Positions 25,918 through 35,037 of a stretch of DNA of 64,000 nt are shown piece by piece; position 1 is the first letter of the stretch, and the number at the start of each line of letters is the position of its first letter. Source of the stretch: Alloboseaceae bacterium BT-24-1 (GTDB taxonomy: Bacteria; Pseudomonadota; Alphaproteobacteria; Rhizobiales; Beijerinckiaceae); the NCBI GenBank assembly GCA_025846845.1, contig JAOYTL010000017.1:62001-126000 (forward strand). The letters run 5' to 3'. A model generated the notes under the pieces. It saw only the letters and a list, made by a program, of their open reading frames with translations. It was not told the origin of the DNA and made no database searches. The translations under genes were made by a program, and so were the position numbers.

Positions 25918-26050
25918 GGCTGCCTCGCGGGATCGCGGTCATGCGCAGCACGGCACCATGGCAGCCGGATCGAGGCTCGCTCGCAGGCCCGTTCTGACAT
26001 ATCAGAAGCGGGCGAATGATCCGTCGTCTTGGGTCGTGCGACTAGACGAA

Positions 26051-26069
26051 TTAGACGTTTTGCGTCTAA
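26051..26069. promoter_or_regulatory. Candidate TetR operator
   Basis: A perfect inverted repeat TTAGACG-N5-CGTCTAA sits between the divergent 2Fe-2S subunit gene and the TetR gene, 43 bp before the TetR start. A further half-site, CTAGACG, precedes it at 26043-26049. A dimeric regulator bound here would cover both promoters. Confidence 0.65.
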
Positions 26070-26111
26070 CTAGAATAGTTGCCGACAGTTTGGATTCTGT
26101 CAAGACTGCAA

Positions 26112-26747
26112 ATGAGCGACCGCAGCGAAAGTTCCATAACGTCCGGCGAGGACGGCAAGGGCCGCATCGAGCAGATCGCGGAGGCGGCTCTGCGTCTCTT
26201 CGCCCGCTATGGCTACAAGCGCACCTCGATGGACGACATCGCGCGCGAGGCCGGCGTTGCCCGCGCCACGCTCTACCTCCATTTCAAAGGCAAGGACGAC
26301 GTCTTCCGAGCGATGCTCGCGGGTCTCGGGGCCCAAGTCGAGACACGTTGCCGCGAGGCGCTGGCGACACCTGGCCCGTTCGCTGAGCGGCTGGCCGCGC
26401 TGATGGCGGCTCATCACGGCACCGCCTTCAGCGCCTTCAGCGCCGGCGAGCATCTCGGCGAGCTCAAGGCGGTGATGATCAGCATCGCAGGAGCCGAGCT
26501 TGCCGCCTTCGAGGCGATCTTCATCGACCTTGCTCGCCAGTTGTTCGACGGTGCTGCCGCGCAGGGCGAGATTTCGATCGAACGCAGCGGCCTGCGGCTG
26601 GACACCCTGATCGCGACGATCATGCGGGCTGCGGCCGGTGCGAAGTACGGCGAGCTGCCGTCCTGCGAGGACTATCTGCTGCGTCTGCGCGAGATCGCCT
26701 CGGTCTTTGCGGCTGCGGTTTCCAGGGACGGGGCGCTTCGAGCCTGA
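26112..26747 (+). CDS. TetR-family transcriptional regulator
   Basis: The 211-residue regulator has the TetR DNA-binding helix-turn-helix near residues 18-63 (A-L-R-L-F-A-R-Y-G-Y-K-R-T-S-M-D-D-I-A and A-R-A-T-L-Y-L-H-F) and a C-terminal ligand/dimer domain of low similarity. It is divergent from the molybdenum hydroxylase operon with a palindrome in the shared gap, so it probably represses that operon until an inducer binds. The start at ATG 26112 is preferred over an ATG 33 bp upstream, which falls between the palindrome and the gene. Confidence 0.87.
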   Translation: MSDRSESSITSGEDGKGRIEQIAEAALRLFARYGYKRTSMDDIAREAGVARATLYLHFKGKDDVFRAMLAGLGAQVETRCREALATPGPFAERLAALMAAHHGTAFSAFSAGEHLGELKAVMISIAGAELAAFEAIFIDLARQLFDGAAAQGEISIERSGLRLDTLIATIMRAAAGAKYGELPSCEDYLLRLREIASVFAAAVSRDGALRA

Positions 26748-26791
26748 TCCCTGGGCATCATAGCCTTTAGGTATAAGCCTTTCGTCTAGAA

Positions 26792-26823
26792 GCGGGGGCT
26801 TCGCGTGCCCCGCATGGGTTTTT
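26792..26823 (+). terminator. Possible Rho-independent terminator of TetR gene
   Basis: GCGGGG (26792-26797) and CCCCGC (26808-26813) can pair, followed after a few bases by a five-T run at 26819-26823. The stem is short, so this is tentative. Confidence 0.35.
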
Positions 26824-26917
26824 GCGCACACCCGCGCCGTTGACATGGGCGATATGCGCGGTGCAGCATGCCGCCCGGGGAAACGAACAATCCAGCAATG
26901 ACTAAGGTTAAGGGCGG

Positions 26918-27671
26918 ATGTCTGAGGATATTATTCTATCGACCTCAGGCCTCACGAAAGAATTCGCCGGCTTCACAGCCGTCAATGGCGTTGATCTGAA
27001 GGTCAGGCGCGGTTCGATCCACGCGCTGATCGGCCCGAACGGTGCGGGCAAGACGACCTGCTTCAACCTGCTGACCAAGTTCCTGCCGCTGACACGGGGC
27101 CAGATCGTCTATAACGGTCGCGATATCTCCCGCGAGAAGCCGGCCGAGATCGCCAGGCTCGGGCTGGTGCGCTCCTTCCAGATTTCCGCGGTGTTCCCGC
27201 AGCTCTCGGTCAAGACCAATGTCCGGGTGGCATTGCAGCGCAAGCGCGGCGATTCCTTCGATTTCTGGCGCTCGGAGAAGGTGCTCTCCCCGCTCGATGC
27301 CGAGGCGTTGCGCCTCGTCGACGCCGTCGGCTTGTCGGCTTTCGCCGATCTGCCGGCCGGCGAGCTCTCCTATGGCCGCAAGCGCGCGCTCGAGATCGCG
27401 ACGACGCTCGCGCTCGAGCCCGAGATGCTGCTGCTCGACGAGCCGATGGCCGGCATGGGCCGCGAGGACATCGAGCGCATCGAGGCGCTGATCCGCAAGG
27501 TCTCGAAGGACCGCACCATCCTGATGGTCGAGCACAATCTATCGGTGGTTGCCTCGCTCTGCGACCGCATCACCGTGCTCGCTCGCGGCCAGGTCCTGGC
27601 CGAGGGCGACTATGCTGCCGTCTCGAAGGATCCGCGCGTGATCGAAGCCTATATCGGATCGGGAGTCGGCC

Positions 27672-27682
<11 letters not shown>
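26918..27682 (+). CDS. livG: Branched-chain amino-acid-type ABC transporter ATPase
   Basis: The 254-residue ATPase has Walker A G-P-N-G-A-G-K-T-T, Walker B M-L-L-L-D-E-P-M-A-G-M and the LivG-like C-terminus V-I-E-A-Y-I-G. The signature motif is L-S-Y-G-R-K-R rather than L-S-G-G-Q, which is normal for LivG. It powers uptake through LivH and LivM. It is the first gene of a five-gene + strand operon and overlaps livF by 11 nt. Confidence 0.9.
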
Positions 27683-28418
<736 letters not shown>

Positions 28419-28474
28419 CGCAAGGCGTCCAATAAGAACCTAACGAACACCAGACATCTCAGGGAGACAGGAAC

Positions 28475-29680
28475 ATGCAGCTCAAGACATTGCTCGCGGC
28501 TACGGCGCTCGGCGCGCTGATGGCCTCGCCGGCGCTGGCGCAGCAGATCTCGGTCAAAGCCGGCGTGCTCAACGACCGCTCCGGCCTCTATGCCGACCTT
28601 TCGGGCGAGGGCTCGGTGATCGCGGCGCGCCTCGCGGTCGAGGACTTCAAGGCGGCCGACAAGGGCATCAAGGTCGAGATCGTCTCGGCCGACCACCAGA
28701 ACAAGCCCGACGTCGGCTCGACCATCGCCCGGCAATGGTACGATCAGGACGGCGTCGACCTGATCCTCGACGTGCCGACCTCCTCGGTCGCGCTGGCGGT
28801 CAACCAGATCACCCGCGAGAAGAACAAGGTCCACATCAACTCCGGCGCGGCTTCCTCCGATCTGACCGGCAAGGCCTGCTCGCCGAACACGGTCCACTGG
28901 ACCTATGACACCTACGCGCTGGCCCAGGGGACCGGCGGCGCCATGACCAAGGCCGGCGGCGACAGCTGGTTCTTCCTCACCGCCGACTACGCCTTCGGCC
29001 ATGCGCTCGAGCGCGATACCTCGGCGGTGGTGACCAAGGCCGGCGGCAAGGTGCTGGGCGCCGTCCGCACGCCATTCCCCGGCACGGACTTCTCGTCCTT
29101 CCTGCTGCAGGCGCAGGCGTCCAAGGCCAAGGTCATCGGCCTCGCCAATGCCGGTGGCGACACCATCAACTCGATCAAGCAGGCGGGTGAGTTCGGCATC
29201 GTCGCCGGTGGCCAGAAGCTGGCCGGTCTGCTCGTCTTCGCCACGGACGTGCATGCGCTCGGCCTGCAGACGGCTCAGGGGCTGGTGCTGACCGAGTCCT
29301 TCTACTGGGACATGAACGACCAGACCCGTGCCTGGTCCGAGCGTTTCGCCAAGCTCAATGGCGGCAAGAAGCCTTCCATGGTCCAGGCCGGCGTCTATTC
29401 CGGCATGCTGCACTATCTGAAGGCGGTCGAGGCGGCCAAGAGCAAGGATTCTGCGGCCGTCATGGCCAAGATGAAGGAATTGCCGACCGACGATCCGCTG
29501 TTCGGCAAGGGCACGGTGCGCGCCGACGGCCGCAAGATGCACGATATGTATCTGTTCGAGGTCAAGAAGCCCTCCGAGTCGAAGGCGCCGTGGGACTACT
29601 ACAAGCAGGTCGCGGTCCTGAAGGCCGACGAAGCCTTCAAGCCGCTGGCTGAGAGCGAGTGCCCGCTCGTCAAGAAGTGA
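28475..29680 (+). CDS. ABC transporter substrate-binding protein (Leu/Ile/Val-type)
   Basis: The 401-residue periplasmic binding protein has a signal peptide ending A-S-P-A-L-A-Q-Q and the type I periplasmic-binding fold of the LivK/AmiC group (S-G-L-Y-A-D-L-S-G-E-G, N-S-G-A-A-S-S-D-L-T-G). The ATG at 28475 follows AGGGAGA. Many proteins of this subgroup bind ligands other than branched-chain amino acids (amides, aromatic acids, small carboxylates), so specificity is open. A strong hairpin follows the gene. Confidence 0.85.
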   Translation: MQLKTLLAATALGALMASPALAQQISVKAGVLNDRSGLYADLSGEGSVIAARLAVEDFKAADKGIKVEIVSADHQNKPDVGSTIARQWYDQDGVDLILDVPTSSVALAVNQITREKNKVHINSGAASSDLTGKACSPNTVHWTYDTYALAQGTGGAMTKAGGDSWFFLTADYAFGHALERDTSAVVTKAGGKVLGAVRTPFPGTDFSSFLLQAQASKAKVIGLANAGGDTINSIKQAGEFGIVAGGQKLAGLLVFATDVHALGLQTAQGLVLTESFYWDMNDQTRAWSERFAKLNGGKKPSMVQAGVYSGMLHYLKAVEAAKSKDSAAVMAKMKELPTDDPLFGKGTVRADGRKMHDMYLFEVKKPSESKAPWDYYKQVAVLKADEAFKPLAESECPLVKK

Positions 29681-29711
29681 CGGGCTGAAAGCAGCCCCTC
29701 GACACACTCTG

Positions 29712-29733
29712 CCGGGGCCGGAGACGGCCCCGG
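29712..29733 (+). promoter_or_regulatory. Intercistronic hairpin after the binding-protein gene
   Basis: Perfect 9-bp arms CCGGGGCCG (29712-29720) and CGGCCCCGG (29725-29733) with a GAGA tetraloop, without a T-run. In such a position a stem protects the 3' end of the abundant binding-protein message and lowers read-through into the permease genes. Confidence 0.6.
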
Positions 29734-29760
29734 ATCAGCTTTCACGGAACGGTCGATCGC

Positions 29761-30648
29761 ATGTTCGAGCTCTTGGGTGTCCCGCCACAGGCATTGTTCG
29801 GCCAGCTTCTGCTTGGCCTGATCAACGGCTCGTTCTATGCGATCCTCAGCCTCGGCCTGGCGGTGATCTTCGGCCTGCTCAACATCATCAACTTCACCCA
29901 TGGCGCCCAGTACATGATGGGCGCCTTCGTCGCCTGGATGTGCCTGAACTATCTCGGCATCAACTACTGGGCGGCGCTGCTGCTGGCGCCGATCGCCGTC
30001 GGCATCACCGGCGTGGTGATCGAGCGCTTCCTGCTGAAACGCATCGCCCATGTCGACCATCTCTACGGGCTGCTTTTGACCTTCGGCCTGGCGCTGATCA
30101 TCCAGGGCGTCTTCCGCAACAATTATGGCTCCTCCGGCCTGCCCTACCAGATCCCGGCGGAACTGCGCGGCGGCTACAATCTCGGCTTCATGTTCCTGCC
30201 GACCTATCGCGGCTGGGTCGTGATCGCCTCGCTCATCGTCTGCCTCGCCACCTGGTTCGTGATCGAGAAGACCAAGCTCGGCTCCTATTTGCGCGCCGCG
30301 ACCGAGAACCCGACCCTGACCCAGGCCTTCGGCATCAACGTGCCGCTCTTGGTGACGCTGACCTACGGCTTCGGCGTTGCGCTCGCCGCCTTCGCCGGAG
30401 TGCTGGCGGCGCCGATCTACTCGGTCAATCCGAACATGGGCGCCGACCTGATCATCGTCGTCTTCGCGGTGGTGGTGATCGGCGGCATGGGCTCGATCAT
30501 GGGCGCGATCGTCACCGGCTTCTCGCTCGGCCTGGTCGAGGGGCTGACCAAGGTGTTCTATCCGGAAGCCTCGGCGACCGTAATCTTCATCATCATGGCG
30601 ATCGTGCTTCTGGTGAAGCCGGCCGGCCTGTTCGGCCGCGCTGCGTGA
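29761..30648 (+). CDS. livH: Branched-chain amino-acid-type ABC transporter permease
   Basis: The 295-residue integral membrane protein has about eight hydrophobic helices and the LivH hallmarks L-I-N-G-S-F-Y-A-I-L-S-L-G-L-A-V-I-F-G and N-F-T-H-G-A, plus the cytoplasmic E-N-P-T-L-T-Q-A-F-G-I-N coupling segment and a C-terminal K-P-A-G-L-F-G. It forms the membrane channel with LivM. Confidence 0.9.
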   Translation: MFELLGVPPQALFGQLLLGLINGSFYAILSLGLAVIFGLLNIINFTHGAQYMMGAFVAWMCLNYLGINYWAALLLAPIAVGITGVVIERFLLKRIAHVDHLYGLLLTFGLALIIQGVFRNNYGSSGLPYQIPAELRGGYNLGFMFLPTYRGWVVIASLIVCLATWFVIEKTKLGSYLRAATENPTLTQAFGINVPLLVTLTYGFGVALAAFAGVLAAPIYSVNPNMGADLIIVVFAVVVIGGMGSIMGAIVTGFSLGLVEGLTKVFYPEASATVIFIIMAIVLLVKPAGLFGRAA

Positions 30649-30657
30649 GGAATTGAG

Positions 30658-31650
30658 ATGGCAGACATCGCTTCCACCGACGCTCCCGCCGCCGCTCTCG
30701 CCATTGGGGAGGTCGACGACAGCACGGCGCGGCTGCACCGCAATCTGATGATCGGCATTGCGATCGCGCTGGTGATCGCGCCCTTCGTCGCCTATCCGGT
30801 CTTTGTGATGAAGGTGCTGTGCTTTGCGCTGTTCGCGCTCGCCTTCAATCTTCTGCTTGGCTATGGCGGCCTGCTCTCCTTCGGCCACGCCGCCTATTTC
30901 GGCATGGCGAGCTATGTCAGCGCCTACACGGCCAAGCACTGGGGGCTGACGCCGGAGCTCGCCATCCTCGCCGGCACGGGGATCGCTGCCCTGCTCGGCC
31001 TCGCCTTCGGCGCGCTCGCCATCCGCCGCCAGGGCATCTACTTTGCCATGATCACGCTGGCGCTGGCGCAGATGGCGTTCTTCTTCTCGCTGCAGACGCC
31101 GCGCTTCACCGGCGGCGAGGACGGCATCCAGGCTGTGCCGCGCGGCAAGCTGCTCGGCCTTTTCAGCCTCGCTGACGACCGTGCGCTCTACTGGCTCGTC
31201 GCCGCGGTCTTCATGGGCGGGCTCCTGCTGATCTACCGCGTCATCCACTCGCCCTTCGGCCAGGTCTGCAAGGCGATCCGCGACAACGAGCCGCGCGCCA
31301 TCTCGCTCGGCTATCGCGCCAGCCAGTACAAGCTCGCCGTCTTCGTGCTCTCGGCCGGGATCGCCGGGCTCGCCGGCGCGACCAAGGCGATCGTCTTCCA
31401 GCTGGCGTCGCTCACCGACGTGCATTGGTCGATGTCGGGCGAGGTCGTGCTGATGACGCTGGTCGGCGGGCTCGGCACCGTCTTCGGCCCGATCGTCGGC
31501 GCCATTGTCATCGTCTCGATGCAGAACTTCCTGGCGACGCTCGGCGCCTGGGTCACGGTCGTGCAGGGCGTCGTCTTTGTGATCTGCGTCCTGCTCTTCC
31601 GCGAAGGCATCGTCGGCATGATCGCCAAATGGATCAAGAAGCCGCTTTGA
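30658..31650 (+). CDS. livM: Branched-chain amino-acid-type ABC transporter permease
   Basis: The 330-residue permease has the LivM signature F-A-L-A-F-N-L-L-L-G-Y-G-G-L-L-S-F-G-H-A-A-Y-F split around residues 55-80 and the coupling helix A-I-R-D-N-E-P-R-A-I-S-L-G-Y. About 30 cytosolic residues precede the first helix. It starts 9 bp after livH and closes the operon; the convergent cytochrome gene begins 7 bp later. Confidence 0.9.
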   Translation: MADIASTDAPAAALAIGEVDDSTARLHRNLMIGIAIALVIAPFVAYPVFVMKVLCFALFALAFNLLLGYGGLLSFGHAAYFGMASYVSAYTAKHWGLTPELAILAGTGIAALLGLAFGALAIRRQGIYFAMITLALAQMAFFFSLQTPRFTGGEDGIQAVPRGKLLGLFSLADDRALYWLVAAVFMGGLLLIYRVIHSPFGQVCKAIRDNEPRAISLGYRASQYKLAVFVLSAGIAGLAGATKAIVFQLASLTDVHWSMSGEVVLMTLVGGLGTVFGPIVGAIVIVSMQNFLATLGAWVTVVQGVVFVICVLLFREGIVGMIAKWIKKPL

Positions 31651-31657
31651 GCGGCGG

Positions 31658-32029
31658 CTACCTGCTGAGCAGATAATCCGCCACGGCCGCGCGGTCCGCT
31701 CCACTGAGTCCGGCGGGCGGACTCATCCAGCCACCGGGTACGAGCGCGTCTGGGTCGGAGAGGTAGGCCTTCAGCTTCTCGTCGTCCCAGCTGAGCCCTT
31801 GCGCCTTCGCGGCTCTGAACGCCGGCGAGTAGTCGAAACCCTCTGCCGAACCGAGCAGGCGCCCCTTCAACCCGGCAAGATGCGGCCCAGCCGTGCCGGC
31901 CTTGGCCGGATCGAGGCTGTGGCAGGACTGGCAGGTCTTGAAGACGATCGCTCCTGCTGGCTCCTGCGCTTGCAGCGGTTCGGTCCGGGTCAGCGCGAGC
32001 ACAAGGAGCGCCGCGAAGCCCGTCCTCAC
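31658..32029 (-). CDS. Small monoheme c-type cytochrome
   Basis: The 123-residue protein has a signal peptide of about 22 residues, one heme c motif C-Q-S-C-H (33-37) and a likely axial methionine M102 in G-W-M-S-P-P. The pattern A-G-P-H-L-A-G-L and F-x-Y-S-P-A-F-R matches class I cytochrome c of the c2/c550 kind. The start is a GTG overlapping the upstream stop (GTGA), which couples it to the beta-propeller gene and suggests the two proteins act together in the periplasm. Confidence 0.82.
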   Translation of the reverse strand: MRTGFAALLVLALTRTEPLQAQEPAGAIVFKTCQSCHSLDPAKAGTAGPHLAGLKGRLLGSAEGFDYSPAFRAAKAQGLSWDDEKLKAYLSDPDALVPGGWMSPPAGLSGADRAAVADYLLSR

Positions 32030-33033
32030 GCCGGCTTCACCGTCTGGATACGCACCAGCCGGTTGGTGCCGCTCTCGCCGCCCCAGGCCTCGCCGCTCCG
32101 CCCGTCCATCTGGCGGACATTGGCGCCGGGCTTGTCGCTCGGGAAGCTGTTGAACTCTTCGTTGAGCGGATCGAAGCGGACGATGCTGTTGAGGGCGAAG
32201 TCGGTGAGCCAGACCTTGTCGGCATCGTCGACATAGACCGAATAGGTCCGCGGCTTGTGACCGGGCAGCTTCCAGCCCTTCCAGCTGCCGCTTTCGGGAT
32301 CGAACGAGGAGACCTGTCCGGAATTCCACTCGCTGACCCAGATCCGGTTCTTCGAATCCGACCAGACCCGGCGCGCGCCCTGGCCCTCGGTCGGCGGGTC
32401 GACCACGGTGAAGGCGCCGCTCTGCGTGTTGATCCGGGCGATATAGTTGCCGGCGAGCGAGGCGAACCAGATTTCGCCGGCCGGCGTGCGGGTCATGCCG
32501 TAGGGGCCGGCGCCGCGCGGTGCGTCGAAGATGTCCATCTTGCCGGATTTCGGATCGAGACGGCCGACGATGCCGTTCTGGCCGGTAAACCAGAGCACGC
32601 CGGTCTTGTCGAAGACCGGCGTGTTGAGATTTGCGCGCTCGCGCTCGGCAGGCAGTTTGAACAGCTCGACCTTGTGCGTCTTGTCGTCGACGCGGGCGAT
32701 GGCGTTCTGGCCGCCTTCGGTGACCCAGGCGGCGCCATCAGGCCCGCGCACGACGCCGTGCGGAGCTGCGCCGTCGCCGAGCGGGATCACCTTGGTCTGG
32801 CTGGTGCGTGGATCGAAGCGGCCGAGCACGCCATTGCGCTGGCCGCAGACCCAGAGCGTGCCGTCGCCGGCATCGGTGACATCGCGCGAGCCCTTGATCT
32901 CCGGCACCTCGAAATAGGTGACGATGAAGGGGCTGCCGGGCTGGGGCTGTCCGGTTGCCTCGGCGCTGCGCAGGATCAGATTCGGCGCGGCGAGGCCGGC
33001 GATACCGAATTTCAGGAACGAACGGCGCAGCAT
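32026..33033 (-). CDS. Tat-exported beta-propeller protein (virginiamycin B lyase-like)
   Basis: The 335-residue protein has a twin-arginine signal (L-R-R-S-F-L-K-F-G) and six or seven repeats of the form D-G-x-x-W-V/F-x-x/N-x-I-x-R-x-D, as in the streptogramin lyase-like (Vgb) and SMP-30 propeller families. Related proteins bind or open small molecules, but antibiotic lyase activity should not be assumed. The gene directly precedes and overlaps a cytochrome c gene, hinting at an oxidoreductase or sensor role in the periplasm. The Tat signal suggests export in a folded state. Confidence 0.75.
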   Translation of the reverse strand: MLRRSFLKFGIAGLAAPNLILRSAEATGQPQPGSPFIVTYFEVPEIKGSRDVTDAGDGTLWVCGQRNGVLGRFDPRTSQTKVIPLGDGAAPHGVVRGPDGAAWVTEGGQNAIARVDDKTHKVELFKLPAERERANLNTPVFDKTGVLWFTGQNGIVGRLDPKSGKMDIFDAPRGAGPYGMTRTPAGEIWFASLAGNYIARINTQSGAFTVVDPPTEGQGARRVWSDSKNRIWVSEWNSGQVSSFDPESGSWKGWKLPGHKPRTYSVYVDDADKVWLTDFALNSIVRFDPLNEEFNSFPSDKPGANVRQMDGRSGEAWGGESGTNRLVRIQTVKPA

Positions 33034-33143
33034 GGGCGTCTCCTTTCGTTGTCGGCCGGCGGATCATCTGCCTCCGGATGAGAGGCGTAAACCGACAACA
33101 TCGTGAAACTGTGGCTGCGGCCGGGCGGTTCCCTCGTCTCGTT

Positions 33144-33791
33144 CTAGCGCTGCCGCTGGATCCCTTCGGGCAGAGTGGAAACGCGCGCCATTTCGCCGCT
33201 GCGGAAGGCGGCCGGATCGGCGAGATAGTCCTGCGCCATCGCCATCGCGTCGGCGCCCCAGAAGACCTCGCCGTCGATCACCAGGCTCGGCACGCCGAAG
33301 ACGCCGGCGGCGACTGCTTCCTCGGTCGCCTGGCGCAGGCGGTCCTTGACCTCCTGCTCGCCGAGCAGCGCCAGGGCATCGGGCCGGCCGGCAGCTTCCG
33401 CCACCGCCGCCAGGACTGCCGGATCGTTGGCATCGCGTCCCTCGCCCCAGACGAAGTGGAAGGCGGCCGTGACGGCCGCCTCGTTGCCGTCGAGCGCGGT
33501 CAGCAGGCGCAGCATCGCGAGCGGGTTGAAGGGGTGGGCCAGCGGAAAGCGGAAGGGCACGCCCATCGCCTGCGCCGTATGGGTGGCGAGGCGATAGGTG
33601 TGGACGCGCTTGGGCGCGACCTCGGCCGGTCCGAGCTGGCCCCAGGCCTTGAGGACGCCACCGAAGACGATCGGTTTCAGCAGCACCGGCCGCTGCGCCC
33701 GGATCGCATCGAGCCGCGTCAGCGCCAGATGCGCAAAGGGCGAGATGATGTCGAAATACCAGAAGGCGGGTTGAGGCAAAGGCGGGTTCAC
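33144..33791 (-). CDS. DsbA-family isomerase (2-hydroxychromene-2-carboxylate isomerase-like)
   Basis: The 215-residue protein has the thioredoxin-like/kappa-GST fold pattern of this family: W-Y-F-D-I-I-S-P-F-A-H-L-A near the N-terminus (serine in place of the catalytic cysteine pair), P-F-R-F-P-L-A-H-P-F-N-P-L and G-V-F-G-V-P-S-L-V-I. Family members isomerise aromatic-degradation intermediates, often with glutathione. It starts at a GTG overlapping the isochorismatase-like gene stop (GTGA). It belongs to the TetR-headed three-gene operon. Confidence 0.82.
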   Translation of the reverse strand: MNPPLPQPAFWYFDIISPFAHLALTRLDAIRAQRPVLLKPIVFGGVLKAWGQLGPAEVAPKRVHTYRLATHTAQAMGVPFRFPLAHPFNPLAMLRLLTALDGNEAAVTAAFHFVWGEGRDANDPAVLAAVAEAAGRPDALALLGEQEVKDRLRQATEEAVAAGVFGVPSLVIDGEVFWGADAMAMAQDYLADPAAFRSGEMARVSTLPEGIQRQR

Positions 33792-34318
33792 TTGACCAGA
33801 TCGAGGGCGGCGCGGAACTGGGGGTGCTCGGCTGTGCGCAGCCACTCGAACACCACCATCTCGGTGGTGACGATCTCGGCGCCGTGTCGCTCCAGCCGGC
33901 GCAGGCTCACCTCCTTGCTCTCCGGTGCACGCGAGCCGACGGCGTCCTGCACCACGAAGACGCGGCGCTTGTGCTCGAGCAGCGAGAGCGCGGTCTGGCC
34001 GAAGCAGACATGCGCCTCGCAACCACAGAGGATGAGGTCCTCGTCGCCGGCGATGGCGTCGGTGAAGGCCGGCGCGCCGCAGGCATCGAAGCTCGTCTTG
34101 GTGATCGCGGATGCGGCCTCGGCGAGTTCCGGAACGGTTGCCCCGAGCCCGGCCGGGTTCTGCTCGGTCATCACGATCGGCACCTCCAGCAGCTTCGCCG
34201 CTGCGACCAGCTTGCCGGCATTGGCGAGCAGGCGCGGCCCGTCATGGATTGCCGGCATCAGGCGCGCCTGGAAATCGATGATGACGAGGCGGGACCGGTT
34301 GACGTTCATCAGGGGCAT
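33788..34318 (-). CDS. Isochorismatase-family cysteine hydrolase
   Basis: The 176-residue protein keeps the catalytic triad of the superfamily: D15 in V-I-I-D-F-Q, K74 in I-T-K-T-S-F-D and C105 in G-C-E-A-H-V-C. These enzymes hydrolyse amides, nicotinamide-like compounds or isochorismate; the substrate is unknown. The first of two close ATG codons (34318) is chosen because AGAGGTGA precedes it. It lies 5 bp after the TetR gene. Confidence 0.85.
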   Translation of the reverse strand: MPLMNVNRSRLVIIDFQARLMPAIHDGPRLLANAGKLVAAAKLLEVPIVMTEQNPAGLGATVPELAEAASAITKTSFDACGAPAFTDAIAGDEDLILCGCEAHVCFGQTALSLLEHKRRVFVVQDAVGSRAPESKEVSLRRLERHGAEIVTTEMVVFEWLRTAEHPQFRAALDLVK

Positions 34319-34323
34319 CAGCG

Positions 34324-34956
34324 TCACCTCTGCAGGAGCCGGTCGAGCTCGGTTTCGACATGGCGCTCCATCAACGCGCGCGGCGAGGTGCCGAACATGC
34401 GGATGCGCCGCGTATGCGCTAGCAGCAGCACGCCGGAAGCATGGGCGAAGGCGTCCGCCATGATCAAGTCGGCCTGCGCAGCATTGGCGCCGAGCGCCAG
34501 CGCCGCATCCCGGATCGGTGCCAAAGTCGCTTCCAGCGCGTCGTTCAGTGCCCTGTCGCGCTCGCGGCCGAGGCCGTGCGGGCGCATGCCGCCGCGGAAC
34601 AGATAGAAGCCGAGATCGAGATCGCGCGGGTTCTCGGCATAGAAGTCGAAGAAGGCGAGCGCAGCGGCCGAGAAGCACTCCGTGGGGGTGCCGGCAGCCG
34701 CGACCGCCGTATCGACCGTCGCCTGCAGCGTGGCGATCGAGCGGCCGAGCACCTCGGCATAGAGCGCCTCTTTCGAGTCGAAATGGAAATAGAGCGCTGC
34801 CGGGGTGTAGCCGGCCTCGGCCGCGATCGCCCGCAGCGAAGCGCCGTCCAGCCCCTCGCGCTCGAACACCATGCGCGCCGCAGCAAGAATGCCCTCGCGC
34901 TTGGCATCTGTCGCGGCATAGCGGCCGCGCTTCCGCTCTGCGGATCCTTCGCTCAC
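34324..34956 (-). CDS. TetR-family transcriptional regulator
   Basis: The 210-residue regulator has a basic lead (E-R-K-R-G-R-Y) and a TetR helix-turn-helix (A-A-R-M-V-F-E-R-E-G-L-D-G-A-S-L-R-A-I-A, then Y-T-P-A-A-L-Y-F-H-F). It heads the isochorismatase/isomerase operon and is divergent from the HpaB/AbfD-like gene. A 23-bp imperfect palindrome in the 81-bp gap is its probable operator. Confidence 0.87.
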   Translation of the reverse strand: MSEGSAERKRGRYAATDAKREGILAAARMVFEREGLDGASLRAIAAEAGYTPAALYFHFDSKEALYAEVLGRSIATLQATVDTAVAAAGTPTECFSAAALAFFDFYAENPRDLDLGFYLFRGGMRPHGLGRERDRALNDALEATLAPIRDAALALGANAAQADLIMADAFAHASGVLLLAHTRRIRMFGTSPRALMERHVETELDRLLQR

Positions 34957-34983
34957 TCTGGGACGCCTCCAACCCTCTTGACC

Positions 34984-35006
34984 AAAATCTAACGCCGTTC
35001 AATTTT
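34984..35006. promoter_or_regulatory. Candidate TetR operator
   Basis: An imperfect palindrome centred on 34995: AAAAT (34984-34988) and ATTTT (35002-35006) as outer arms, AACG (34991-34994) and CGTT (34996-34999) as inner arms. It lies in the divergent promoter between the TetR gene and the HpaB/AbfD-like gene. Confidence 0.55.
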
Positions 35007-35037
35007 AGGAGCAACAACCGCTCGGGAGGAGGCTAGC

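Noticed and set aside
23437..26019. An 860-codon + strand frame opposite the molybdenum hydroxylase genes
   Set aside because: It is a mirror of the genuine minus-strand genes with cofactor motifs; composition is rich in L, D, R, A and H, typical of antisense frames.
32026..33033. Streptogramin resistance (virginiamycin B lyase)
   Set aside because: The protein has a Tat signal and is paired with a cytochrome gene; the family contains many non-resistance propellers and I could not place the catalytic residues.
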